Positions 57,675 through 64,000 of a stretch of 64,000 nucleotides of DNA are shown in pieces; position 1 is the stretch's first letter, and each line of letters begins with the position of its first letter. Made by a program: the position numbers and the translations under genes. This DNA is from Nocardia harenae NBRC 108248 (GTDB lineage: Bacteria > Actinomycetota > Actinomycetes > Mycobacteriales > Mycobacteriaceae). The stretch is from NCBI RefSeq assembly GCF_001612885.1, contig NZ_BDBH01000018.1, positions 56,076 through 120,075 of the forward strand, read 5' to 3'. The notes below the pieces were generated by a model that saw only the letters and a program-made list of their open reading frames with translations, did not search any database and was not told where the DNA came from.

Positions 57675-60532
57675 CGCGCGAACTCCTCGGTCTCGGCGGC
57701 ATTCCAGAGCTGGGCGTAGCGCCCGTCGGCGGCGAGCAGCTCGGGGTGCGTGCCGCTCTCGGCGATCCGGCCGCCGTCCAGCACCACGATCCGGTCCGCC
57801 TCGGTGACGGTGCGCAGCCGGTGCGCGATCACCAGCACGGTGCGCCCGGCGGCGAGCCGGTCCAGCGCCCGCTGCACCAGGTACTCCGACTCCGGGTCGG
57901 CGAAGGCGGTGGCCTCGTCCAGGATCAGCACCGGCGTGTCGGCGAGCAGTGCCCGCGCGATGGTGAGCCGCTGCCGCTCGCCGCCGGAGAGCGCGGTGTC
58001 CGCGCCGAGCACGGTGTCGTAGCCCTGCGGCAGCCGCAGGATGCGGTCGTGCAACTGGGCGTCGCGGGCGGCCTGTTCGACGGCGGCGAGATCGGCGTCC
58101 GGGACCGCGAGCGCGATGTTCTCCCTGACCGTCCCGTGCACCAGCTGGGCATCCTGGAAGACGAAGCCGACCCGGGTGTACAGCTCGTCCGGGGTGAGCC
58201 CCGCGATATCGCGGCCGCCGACCCGGATCTGCCCGGCGTCCAGGTCGTGGAAGCGGGCCAGCAGCGCGGCCAGCGTGGACTTGCCCGCGCCGGAGGGGCC
58301 GACCAGCGCGGTGACGGTGCCCGGCTCCAGGGTGAGCGTGATGTTCTCGACCACCGGGACCCCGGCCCGGTAGCCGAAGGTCACCTCGTCGAAGACCACC
58401 CGGCCCGCCGGCTCCGCGCGCTCGATGCCGCCCGCGCGCACCACCAGCGCGGGTTCGTCCAGCGTGTTCTGGATGTCGCGGGCGGCGAGCCTGCCCTCGC
58501 GCAGCCCGGAGAGGCCGTAGCCGATGCTCAGCAGCCGGGAGCCGAAGGTGGTGCCGAGGAAGAGGAACGGCAGCAGGTCGACCGGGTCGAGCCGGTCGGT
58601 GGTGATCAGCGCGGTGCCTGTCAGCGCGATCAGCCAGAGGAAGGTGACCGGGCGGGTGATCAGGTCCATCAGCGACTTCTTGCCGACGAACGGACGCTGC
58701 CAGCCGTCCAGGAAGGCGATGTAGCCGTCCAGGCTGCGCCGGAACGGGGAGGCCGCGGCGCCGCCGAAGACCCGGATCACCGGCTGGCCGTCCAGGTACG
58801 AGGCGGCCTCGGCGTTCATCCGCTCGGCCCAGCGCTGCGACTGCACGATCTTGGGCCCGGACTGGGCCATCATGGTCAGCATGGTGAGCACGGCGCCGAG
58901 CACCGGGATCAGCAGGATCAGCCCGAGCCGCCAGTCCACCCAGAACAGGTAGCCGAGCACCGCCAGCGGCGCCACCACCGCGGCGACGGCGTCGGTGACG
59001 GCGTGCGTCACCAGGTAGTGCAGGGACAGCGTGTTCCCGGTGACCAGCTTGCTCACCTGGCCCGAGCTGCGCGCGGTGAACCAGCCGAGGGGAAGCGTGG
59101 CCAGGGTGCCGAGCAGCCGGGCGCGCAGGTCGCGGCCGAAGCGGGCGTCCACCGCGTGCAGCCACAGTTGCAGGGCGGATTCCAGCAGGGTGCCTGCGCC
59201 GAAGAGGGCCAGCGCCCAGAGGCCGAGCGACCAGAGCGTGCCGGAATCGCTGCCCGCCAGCAGGTTCCTGGCGAGTTCGACCAGCAGGACGTAGGGGGCG
59301 AGCTGGAGCAGGGTCAGCACCACCTGCAGCACGCCCGCCGCGACGAGCTTCGGGCGGATCTCGGCGAACAGCCTGCTGCCCGCCTGCGAGCGCCAGCGTC
59401 CGGGGGTAGGGGTCGGTGCGCCCGCACCGGCGGCGGAACTCGCGCCGCCGGCCGCGCCGACCGTCGCCCCTGCCGCGGCACCGTTCGCCGTAGCGGCCGC
59501 GGCACCGTTCGCCGTAGCGGCCGCAGCACCGTTCGCCGTACCGGCCGCGGCACCGTTCGCCGTAGCGGCCGCAGCACCGTTCGCCGTACCGGCCGCAGCA
59601 CCGTTCGCCGTACCGGCCGCAGCACCGTTCGCCGTAGCGGCGGTAGCGCGGTTCGCAGTGGCGGCCGCGGCGCCATCCGCCGCCCCCGTGCCTGTCTCGC
59701 CCGCCGCCGCGGCGACATCAGCCGCCACCGCACCGACGGCCGGGCGCGGCTGCGCGCTCCCCGCCCGCTCGGCGTCGCGCTCCGCGGCATCCCGCGACTT
59801 CCCCATGGACCGCCCGTGCACCCAGTACGCCTGGGCGTAGATATCGCTCTTGGGAAAGCCGAACTCCTTGAGCCGGGTCCGGACGTGCTTGAGCGACGCC
59901 GACTCCGGCCCGGCCCAGCAGTACCAATTCGCCCAGTCCCGTACCTCGAGCGCCTCGGCCAGCGCGGACTCCGAGCTGCGCGGTACCCAGTGCACCCGGG
60001 CCAGCGGGTGCGGGGTGAGCGGGATGAGCAGGTCGTCGTCGTGGTGCAACTCCAGGTACACCTCCACCGCGACCTGCGGCGGCACCGCGGCGAGGATGGT
60101 GTTGATGGCCGGGATCGAGGCCGAATCACCGATCAGCAGGTACCCGGCGGGCAGATCGTCGCCGACATGGAAGTTCTTCGAGCCGAACGACGTCACCTCG
60201 ATGGTCTCGCCCCCGGTCACCCGGGTCGCCCAGGCGGAGGCGGGCCCGGCCGGCTCGTGCAGCACGAAATCGACGGCGAAGCGCCCGGTCTCCGGCTCCG
60301 CCTCGGCGATGGTGTACCCGCGCTGGAACTCGCTCTCGGACCCCGCCGGATCCGGGAACCAGAACCGCAGCCAGGCCGTCGGCTCCACGCTGATCTCGGC
60401 GAAGAGCGTGGGCGCGGTCAGCCACACGCGGAGCAGCCGGGGCGTGGTCTGCTCGGTGCCGAGCACCGTCGCGGTGTGGTACACCACGCCGAAGCCGCGG
60501 AGCACCGCTCCCTGGAAACCTCTGCGAGCCAT
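57671..60532 (-). CDS. irtA: IrtA-like ABC transporter with siderophore-interacting (SIP) domain
   Basis: 953 residues. A cytosolic SIP/FAD domain (about 1–240, FQRGYTIAEAEPETGRFAVDF with the R-Y-T FAD motif) can reduce bound ferric siderophore. A low-complexity linker of Ala/Thr/Asn/Gly repeats lies at about 265–365. The membrane domain (about 385–690) is followed by an ATPase domain (Walker A VGPSGAGKST, LSGGERQRL, LILDEATAFADP). M. tuberculosis IrtA is about 860 residues; the extra length here is the repeat linker. Partner IrtB overlaps by 4 bases. Confidence 0.93.
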   Translation of the reverse strand: MARRGFQGAVLRGFGVVYHTATVLGTEQTTPRLLRVWLTAPTLFAEISVEPTAWLRFWFPDPAGSESEFQRGYTIAEAEPETGRFAVDFVLHEPAGPASAWATRVTGGETIEVTSFGSKNFHVGDDLPAGYLLIGDSASIPAINTILAAVPPQVAVEVYLELHHDDDLLIPLTPHPLARVHWVPRSSESALAEALEVRDWANWYCWAGPESASLKHVRTRLKEFGFPKSDIYAQAYWVHGRSMGKSRDAAERDAERAGSAQPRPAVGAVAADVAAAAGETGTGAADGAAAATANRATAATANGAAAGTANGAAAGTANGAAAATANGAAAGTANGAAAATANGAAAATANGAAAGATVGAAGGASSAAGAGAPTPTPGRWRSQAGSRLFAEIRPKLVAAGVLQVVLTLLQLAPYVLLVELARNLLAGSDSGTLWSLGLWALALFGAGTLLESALQLWLHAVDARFGRDLRARLLGTLATLPLGWFTARSSGQVSKLVTGNTLSLHYLVTHAVTDAVAAVVAPLAVLGYLFWVDWRLGLILLIPVLGAVLTMLTMMAQSGPKIVQSQRWAERMNAEAASYLDGQPVIRVFGGAAASPFRRSLDGYIAFLDGWQRPFVGKKSLMDLITRPVTFLWLIALTGTALITTDRLDPVDLLPFLFLGTTFGSRLLSIGYGLSGLREGRLAARDIQNTLDEPALVVRAGGIERAEPAGRVVFDEVTFGYRAGVPVVENITLTLEPGTVTALVGPSGAGKSTLAALLARFHDLDAGQIRVGGRDIAGLTPDELYTRVGFVFQDAQLVHGTVRENIALAVPDADLAAVEQAARDAQLHDRILRLPQGYDTVLGADTALSGGERQRLTIARALLADTPVLILDEATAFADPESEYLVQRALDRLAAGRTVLVIAHRLRTVTEADRIVVLDGGRIAESGTHPELLAADGRYAQLWNAAETEEFAR
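59478..59669 (-). repeat. 24-base in-frame tandem repeat (about 8 copies) in irtA
   Basis: Seven near-identical 24-base units start at 59478, 59502, 59526, 59550, 59574, 59598 and 59622, and a degenerate eighth ends at 59669. Each encodes TANGAAA plus Ala or Gly. Units differ by one or two bases. It forms the flexible linker between SIP and membrane domains and could vary in length between strains. Confidence 0.9.
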
Positions 60533-60541
60533 GCCGTTCCT

Positions 60542-61327
60542 TTACTGGTCGTTTCGCACGTCGGCGCGGGTGAGCCGCACGGTCCCGGCGGCGAAGATCG
60601 CGACGCAGATCGCGGCGAAGTAGAGCAGCGAGCCGTTCTGCCCGCCGAAGGCGCTGTCGAAGGTGGCCATCTGCCCCACCCCGAGCTCCCCGTTCCGGAA
60701 CGGCGAGAGCTGCTGCAGCGTGATCCCGAGATCGCCGGGCACGAAGGTGACGAAGGTTTCCACGCCGAATTTCCAGAGCAGCACGATCATCACCACCAGC
60801 CCCGGCTTGGGCAGCAGCGCGGCGAGCCCGAGCCCGAGCGCGCAGACCAGCACGGTGAAGAGCGGAATGCCGAGCCAGAGCCGGATGCCGTCGGCGGAGA
60901 GAATCTCCACCCGCCCCCAGATCTCCGGGAAGAGCAGCGGGAAGCCCCCGAGCATGACCAGCACCGTGAACGCCGCGGTGACCGCCCCGATCAGCCCGTA
61001 CACCACCAGCTTCGCCACCGGAAGCAGCCAGCGCCGCGGCTGGATCCGGAAGACGATCTGCGCGGTGTCGTCCCGGAACTCACCGGCCAGCGCGGAGACC
61101 GCGCCGACCATGAGGATGAAGGTGGAGAAGACCAGGATCCAGTAGGCGGCATTGTCGGTGTCCATGCCACCGCCGCCGTTGAGCTGGTTGGACTCCACGG
61201 CTTTGGCGATGCCGAAGTTGAGCGCGGTGGGGATGAGCACCGCCAGCGGGAGCACGGTGTACCAGAGCGGGCTGCGCCGGGAGAGCTTGGCGAACTCACT
61301 GCGCACCGCGTCGATCAGCAGGGTCAC
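60542..61327 (-). CDS. ABC-2 type permease in the iron-regulated irt operon
   Basis: 261 residues with six hydrophobic segments. The N-terminus (LLIDAVRSEFAKLSRRSPLWYTVLPLAV) is typical of bacitracin/lantibiotic-type ABC-2 permeases. The partner ATPase overlaps upstream (GTGA at 61324–61327) and irtA follows after 9 bases. Probably exports a siderophore or precursor or a lipid; not identified further. Confidence 0.82.
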   Translation of the reverse strand: MTLLIDAVRSEFAKLSRRSPLWYTVLPLAVLIPTALNFGIAKAVESNQLNGGGGMDTDNAAYWILVFSTFILMVGAVSALAGEFRDDTAQIVFRIQPRRWLLPVAKLVVYGLIGAVTAAFTVLVMLGGFPLLFPEIWGRVEILSADGIRLWLGIPLFTVLVCALGLGLAALLPKPGLVVMIVLLWKFGVETFVTFVPGDLGITLQQLSPFRNGELGVGQMATFDSAFGGQNGSLLYFAAICVAIFAAGTVRLTRADVRNDQ

Positions 61328-62061
61328 CGCTGCGCTCCGCTCGCCGCGTACTCCACGCTGCCCCTGGTGATCTCCAGGTAGGCGGCCTCCAGCGGACGCT
61401 CGCCGGAGCCGCGGGCGACGGTCTCGTCCCGGCTCGCGTCCCAGAGCACCGCGCCCGCGCCCATGACCACGATCCTGGTGCCGGTGATCGCCACCTCGGT
61501 GAGGTCGTGCGAGGCCACCAGCAGGCAGGTGCCGTCGGCCGCGAGCCCGGTGAGCAGCTCGCGCAGCCACAGCGTGCCCTCGACGTCGAGCCCGTTGGCC
61601 GGTTCGTCCAGCACGATGGTGCCCGGCTCGCCGAGCAGCGCCGCGGCGATACCGAGCCGCTGCAACATGCCGTAGGAGAACCGGCCGACCGGGCGTTTCG
61701 CGGCCGGGCCGAGCCCCACCCGCTCCAGCAGCGCCCCGACATCGGCGCGCCTGCGCCCGCCGAGCGCCGCCTGCCAGCGCAGGTGCTGCTCGGCGGTGTG
61801 CCGCGGGTTGCGGGCGAAGGCCCCGAGCGCGAAGCCGATGGTGCCGAGCGTGCTCGCCAGCTCGGGCAACGCCGTGCCGTCGATCCGGATCCGCCCGGCG
61901 TCCGGGCGGACCAGGCCGGCGATCATCCGCATGACCGTGGTCTTCCCGGCGCCGTTCGGCCCGAGCAGGTAGGTGATCGCCCCGTCCTCGGCGGTGAAGC
62001 TCACCTCCCCGACGGCAACCCGGTCACCGAACCTCCTGGTGACGCCATCGACGCTGATCAT
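61324..62061 (-). CDS. ABC transporter ATPase (BcrA type) in the iron-regulated irt operon
   Basis: 245 residues. Walker A is LGPNGAGKTTVM, the signature FSYGMLQRLGIA, Walker B IVLDEPANGLD and the switch His is in VASHDLTEV. No long C-terminal extension, as in BcrA/LanF-type ATPases. ATG 62061 lies 26 bases after the stop of the exported-protein gene; the permease overlaps its stop. The pair sits in the IdeR-controlled unit. Confidence 0.85.
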   Translation of the reverse strand: MISVDGVTRRFGDRVAVGEVSFTAEDGAITYLLGPNGAGKTTVMRMIAGLVRPDAGRIRIDGTALPELASTLGTIGFALGAFARNPRHTAEQHLRWQAALGGRRRADVGALLERVGLGPAAKRPVGRFSYGMLQRLGIAAALLGEPGTIVLDEPANGLDVEGTLWLRELLTGLAADGTCLLVASHDLTEVAITGTRIVVMGAGAVLWDASRDETVARGSGERPLEAAYLEITRGSVEYAASGAQR

Positions 62062-62087
62062 CCCGCGGCCCCGCGCCCGTCAGCGGC

Positions 62088-62573
62088 TCAGTAGCCGAAG
62101 CTCGGGTTGCCCGCGCACTGCAGCTGCTGGCAGATGCGCTTCCAGTCGAACTTCCAGAGCCCGGCGTCCCGGATGAAGTGGTAGGTGGTGGTCTGTGCCG
62201 GGATACCGGCCATCAGGCCGTGCACGGTGACCGAGAGGGTGTTGCCGTCGTTCTGCACCGGCCCGATGGCGCGGCCCTGCAGCGAGAAGAAGTCCATGGT
62301 CCGGCTGTACTGCATGACCTTTTCCAGCTCGGCGCGCGCGCCCGGCCCGTTGTAGCTCACCTCGACCTTGGGGTCGATACCGATATTCGGGTTCCAGAAG
62401 GCCGCGAACTGGCGCTCCAGCTGATCCAGGCTCGGCTGCTCCGCACGCACGTACAGATCGCCCGCCTTGGCGTCGCGAATGGAGACATCCGCGGTGGCCG
62501 GCGCCGATGCCAGCACGAGACTCACCACAAATGCGGCAAATAGGACGATACTGGACCTGATGGTCTTGACCAT
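62088..62573 (-). CDS. Secreted protein, iron-regulated, possibly MTB12/CFP-2-like
   Basis: 161 residues. A Sec signal peptide (MVKTIRSSIVLFAAFVVSLVLASAPATA, cleavage after about residue 28) precedes a domain of about 130 residues with NTF2/SnoaL-like character. SLDQLERQFAAFWNPNIGIDPKVEVSYNG resembles the low-molecular-weight antigen MTB12 family (tentative). Two late cysteines (RICQQLQCAGN) could pair. ATG 62573 is preferred to 62639 because only it gives a clean signal peptide. It is the first gene after the iron box at 62656, so a surface or periplasmic role in siderophore traffic is possible. Confidence 0.72.
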   Translation of the reverse strand: MVKTIRSSIVLFAAFVVSLVLASAPATADVSIRDAKAGDLYVRAEQPSLDQLERQFAAFWNPNIGIDPKVEVSYNGPGARAELEKVMQYSRTMDFFSLQGRAIGPVQNDGNTLSVTVHGLMAGIPAQTTTYHFIRDAGLWKFDWKRICQQLQCAGNPSFGY

Positions 62574-62655
62574 GGCACACCTTCCGAACGGTCCCGAGAG
62601 GGAGAGGCGGTGCCACACGCAACCGCCGAGCGACGCCAACGATAACCGCGGAAAG

Positions 62656-62674
62656 TTTGGTTAGTCAAACCTAA
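62656..62674 (-). promoter_or_regulatory. IdeR/DtxR iron box of the irt operon
   Basis: On the minus strand TTAGGTTTGACTAACCAAA matches 16 of 19 positions of the IdeR consensus, the best of the three boxes in the window. It lies 83 bases before the secreted-protein start and, read the other way, just before the small plus-strand frame at 62693. Confidence 0.8.
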
Positions 62675-62692
62675 GTATGGAAAGGGTCAAGC

Positions 62693-62851
62693 GTGGGCAA
62701 AGGAGCGGCGCTCACGGCCGGGTCGAGCGCGGCGGGCGGCCGCATGGCGCAGGAGCGCCGCACCATCGCCGGGGCCGAGCACCTGATCTTCTTCGCCGAG
62801 CAGGGCGGCAATGCCGTCAGCGCTACGCAGAACGACGCGGGCGCGCGCTGA
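62693..62851 (+). CDS. Small open frame of unknown function, divergent from the iron box
   Basis: 52 codons from GTG 62693 (VGKGAALTAGSSAAGGRMAQE) to TGA 62851, ending with EHLIFFAEQGGNAVSATQNDAGAR. An AAAGG site lies 8 bases upstream, and a TAAGTA hexamer (62672–62677) next to the iron box could be a -10. Composition looks more protein-like than the opposite-strand shadow. It could be a tiny iron-regulated protein or chance; no family recognised. Confidence 0.3.
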   Translation: MGKGAALTAGSSAAGGRMAQERRTIAGAEHLIFFAEQGGNAVSATQNDAGAR

Positions 62852-62855
62852 CCGC

Positions 62856-63902
62856 TCAGCCGTTCAGCAGCACGTCGGCCCAGCGGTCGGCGTCGAGCAG
62901 GACGGCGGCGGGCAGGCCGGTGGCCTCGGCCAGCGCGCCCGGGTGCAGCCGGTCGTAGGCGCGGGCGGCGGCGGTGGCATCGGCCGGGGGCAGCAGCAGC
63001 CAGTCGGCGGCCAGCCGGGTGGGGGTCCAACGCGGCGGGGTGTGGCCGGTGTCCTCGCGGACGTCGAGCAGGCGGTGCCTGCGCAGCCCGCGCCAGAGCT
63101 CGGCCCAGCGGTCGAAACCGGCGGCGGCGGGCGCCTGCTCCGGGATCAGCGGGCGGGGCAGCTGCGCGGCGCTGACCAGCGCGAGCACCGGTAGCCGGAA
63201 GGCGCGGGCGAACCACAGCCTGCGGGCGCCGTCGCCGCGCAGCTCGTACACCGGCCCCGCCGGGCCCTCGACCCGCACCAGCCGGATCGGCCTGGCGCCG
63301 CCGCCGAGCAGGAAATCATCGGTCCAGGTGCGCAATTCGGCTTCGGTACCCGTGGCGCGCAGGGTGCGGCAGAAGCCGGCCACCGACCGGCTGTCGTCGT
63401 CGGTCGGCTCGCGCGTGCGGCCGGGGACGGCGAGCACGGTGCGCGGGTCGATCCAGTCCAGGCTCTGCGCGCCTGCCTGCGGGCGGTCGGCGGGGAGGTA
63501 GGGCACCGGCGGGGTGCCGTCGAAGACCGCGATCCGCCCCACCAGCGGCGGCGATCCGAGGTCGGCGGCGATCCCGGCGCGCAGCCAGTCCTGGAGCTCG
63601 GGTTCGCTCGCCGGGATCCGCTCGCGGAGCTGAACCAGCCCGGCGCGCAGGGTGTCCCGCTGCGGGCGGTCGGCGGCGGCGCGCAGCAGCCGGGGCCAGC
63701 CGGGATCGTGGTCCAGGTGCCCGGCGCGCACGTGGTCGGGGTCGTCCCGCGCGGGCGCGAGAGAGACCACAGGCCCGGTGGTGGCGGTGGCGCCGTAGCG
63801 GCGCAGCAGGGTGGCCATGTCCTCGACGGTCGGCGCCCAGCCGCGCACCACCCGCTCCCCCACCCGCGCCTCGAAGACCCCGCGGACGTCACGCCACAGC
63901 AT
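62856..63902 (-). CDS. Hypothetical protein, unknown function
   Basis: 348-residue soluble protein, no signal peptide or membrane span. Residues 1–115 are Arg-rich and helical; a hydrophobic patch LWFARAFRLPVLALVSAAQL lies at about 232–251; the C-terminal third ends LATGLPAAVLLDADRWADVLLNG-like sequence. ATG 63902 overlaps the stop of the upstream partial gene by 14 bases, so the two are co-transcribed. I do not recognise the family. It ends 5 bases after the convergent small frame and seems to belong to a unit continuing beyond the window, not to the siderophore genes. Confidence 0.65.
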   Translation of the reverse strand: MLWRDVRGVFEARVGERVVRGWAPTVEDMATLLRRYGATATTGPVVSLAPARDDPDHVRAGHLDHDPGWPRLLRAAADRPQRDTLRAGLVQLRERIPASEPELQDWLRAGIAADLGSPPLVGRIAVFDGTPPVPYLPADRPQAGAQSLDWIDPRTVLAVPGRTREPTDDDSRSVAGFCRTLRATGTEAELRTWTDDFLLGGGARPIRLVRVEGPAGPVYELRGDGARRLWFARAFRLPVLALVSAAQLPRPLIPEQAPAAAGFDRWAELWRGLRRHRLLDVREDTGHTPPRWTPTRLAADWLLLPPADATAAARAYDRLHPGALAEATGLPAAVLLDADRWADVLLNG

Positions 63903-64000
63903 CGGCGGGCTCCGCGAGCCGGATCCGGGCGCCGGGGCGCAGGTTGGTCCTGGCGATATGGCCGTCGTAGTGCGCGAGCACCTTCGGGTCCATGATGCGG
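63889..64000 (-). CDS. 3' end of an unidentified gene cut by the window edge
   Basis: The last 36 or so codons of a minus-strand gene: the peptide ends MDPKVLAHYDGHIARTNL, then RPGARIRLAEPADAVA and TGA at 63889–63891. It overlaps the start of the next gene by 14 bases, which supports both. Too short for a family call. Confidence 0.5.
   Translation of the reverse strand, partial: RIMDPKVLAHYDGHIARTNLRPGARIRLAEPADAVA

Noticed and set aside
59478..59669. CRISPR array suggested by regular 24-base repeats
   Set aside because: Units are contiguous with no unique spacers, in frame within irtA, and there are no cas genes.
57746..61381. A 1211-codon plus-strand open frame opposite irtA/irtB
   Set aside because: Low-complexity translation without motifs; irtA and irtB are unambiguous on the minus strand.
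1..64000. tRNA, rRNA, insertion sequences or phage genes
   Set aside because: I saw no cloverleaf, rRNA-like stretch, transposase/integrase motif or phage structural gene.

Overview
The window comes from a high-GC actinomycete of the mycolic-acid group, most likely Nocardia or a close relative. The evidence is an mce/yrbE lipid-transport operon, a KstR-type operator, an MmpL-like transporter, a cob–mqo gene order like that of Mycobacterium tuberculosis Rv2848c–Rv2854 (recalled, not searched), IdeR-type iron boxes, IrtAB-like siderophore importers and mycobactin-type enzymes. Coding density is very high, GTG starts and 4-base GTGA/ATGA stop-start overlaps are common. I saw no rRNA, tRNA, CRISPR array, insertion sequence or prophage.

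Layout. 1–3.4 kb: start of an mce operon on the minus strand (yrbEA, yrbEB, mceA, mceB cut by the edge). 3.5–10.4 kb: two small membrane proteins, an MpaB-type oxygenase, an XRE regulator with a membrane protein and an ABC-2 exporter, and a KstR-box operon with an APH-type kinase. 10.4–22.3 kb: cobalamin genes (cobE-like, cobB, cobO, a chelatase-type AAA/VWA protein, cobQ) mixed with ElaA, mqo, two alpha/beta hydrolases, a VapBC-like pair and map. 22.3–34.9 kb: an accessory stretch rich in regulators (PucR, MerR, LysR, ECF41 sigma, WYL), each beside one or two enzyme or DoxX genes and several with visible palindromic operators, followed by an MMPL transporter, a lipoprotein and a DUF1707 protein.

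34.9–62.7 kb: an iron-regulated siderophore region. An IdeR-like box precedes a DrrA/DrrB-type exporter (34935–37443). After a YefM–YoeB pair and a membrane protein comes a ten-gene minus-strand operon (55775 down to 39153). It encodes an ArCP-Cy-A-PCP NRPS fused to an N-acyltransferase, an IucA/IucC (NIS) synthetase, an Ntn hydrolase, a free condensation domain, a PLP decarboxylase, an amine N-hydroxylase, an ACP, an acyl-ACP dehydrogenase, a WS/DGAT-like acyltransferase and an acyl-AMP ligase. A second IdeR-like box lies in its promoter. A third box heads a five-gene operon (62573 down to 55935): exported protein, ABC exporter pair, IrtA and IrtB.

Working together, the set looks like DesABCD (desferrioxamine logic: lysine to cadaverine to N-hydroxycadaverine to acyl hydroxamate, then NIS condensation) merged with MbtB-like aryl-oxazoline/thiazoline assembly and MbtLMN-like 2-enoyl tail formation. 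This predicts an aryl-capped, lipid-tailed, mixed hydroxamate siderophore of the nocardichelin type. The product is an inference; the gene content is seen directly. Salicylate synthase, salicyl-AMP ligase, MbtH and thioesterase genes are not in the window.
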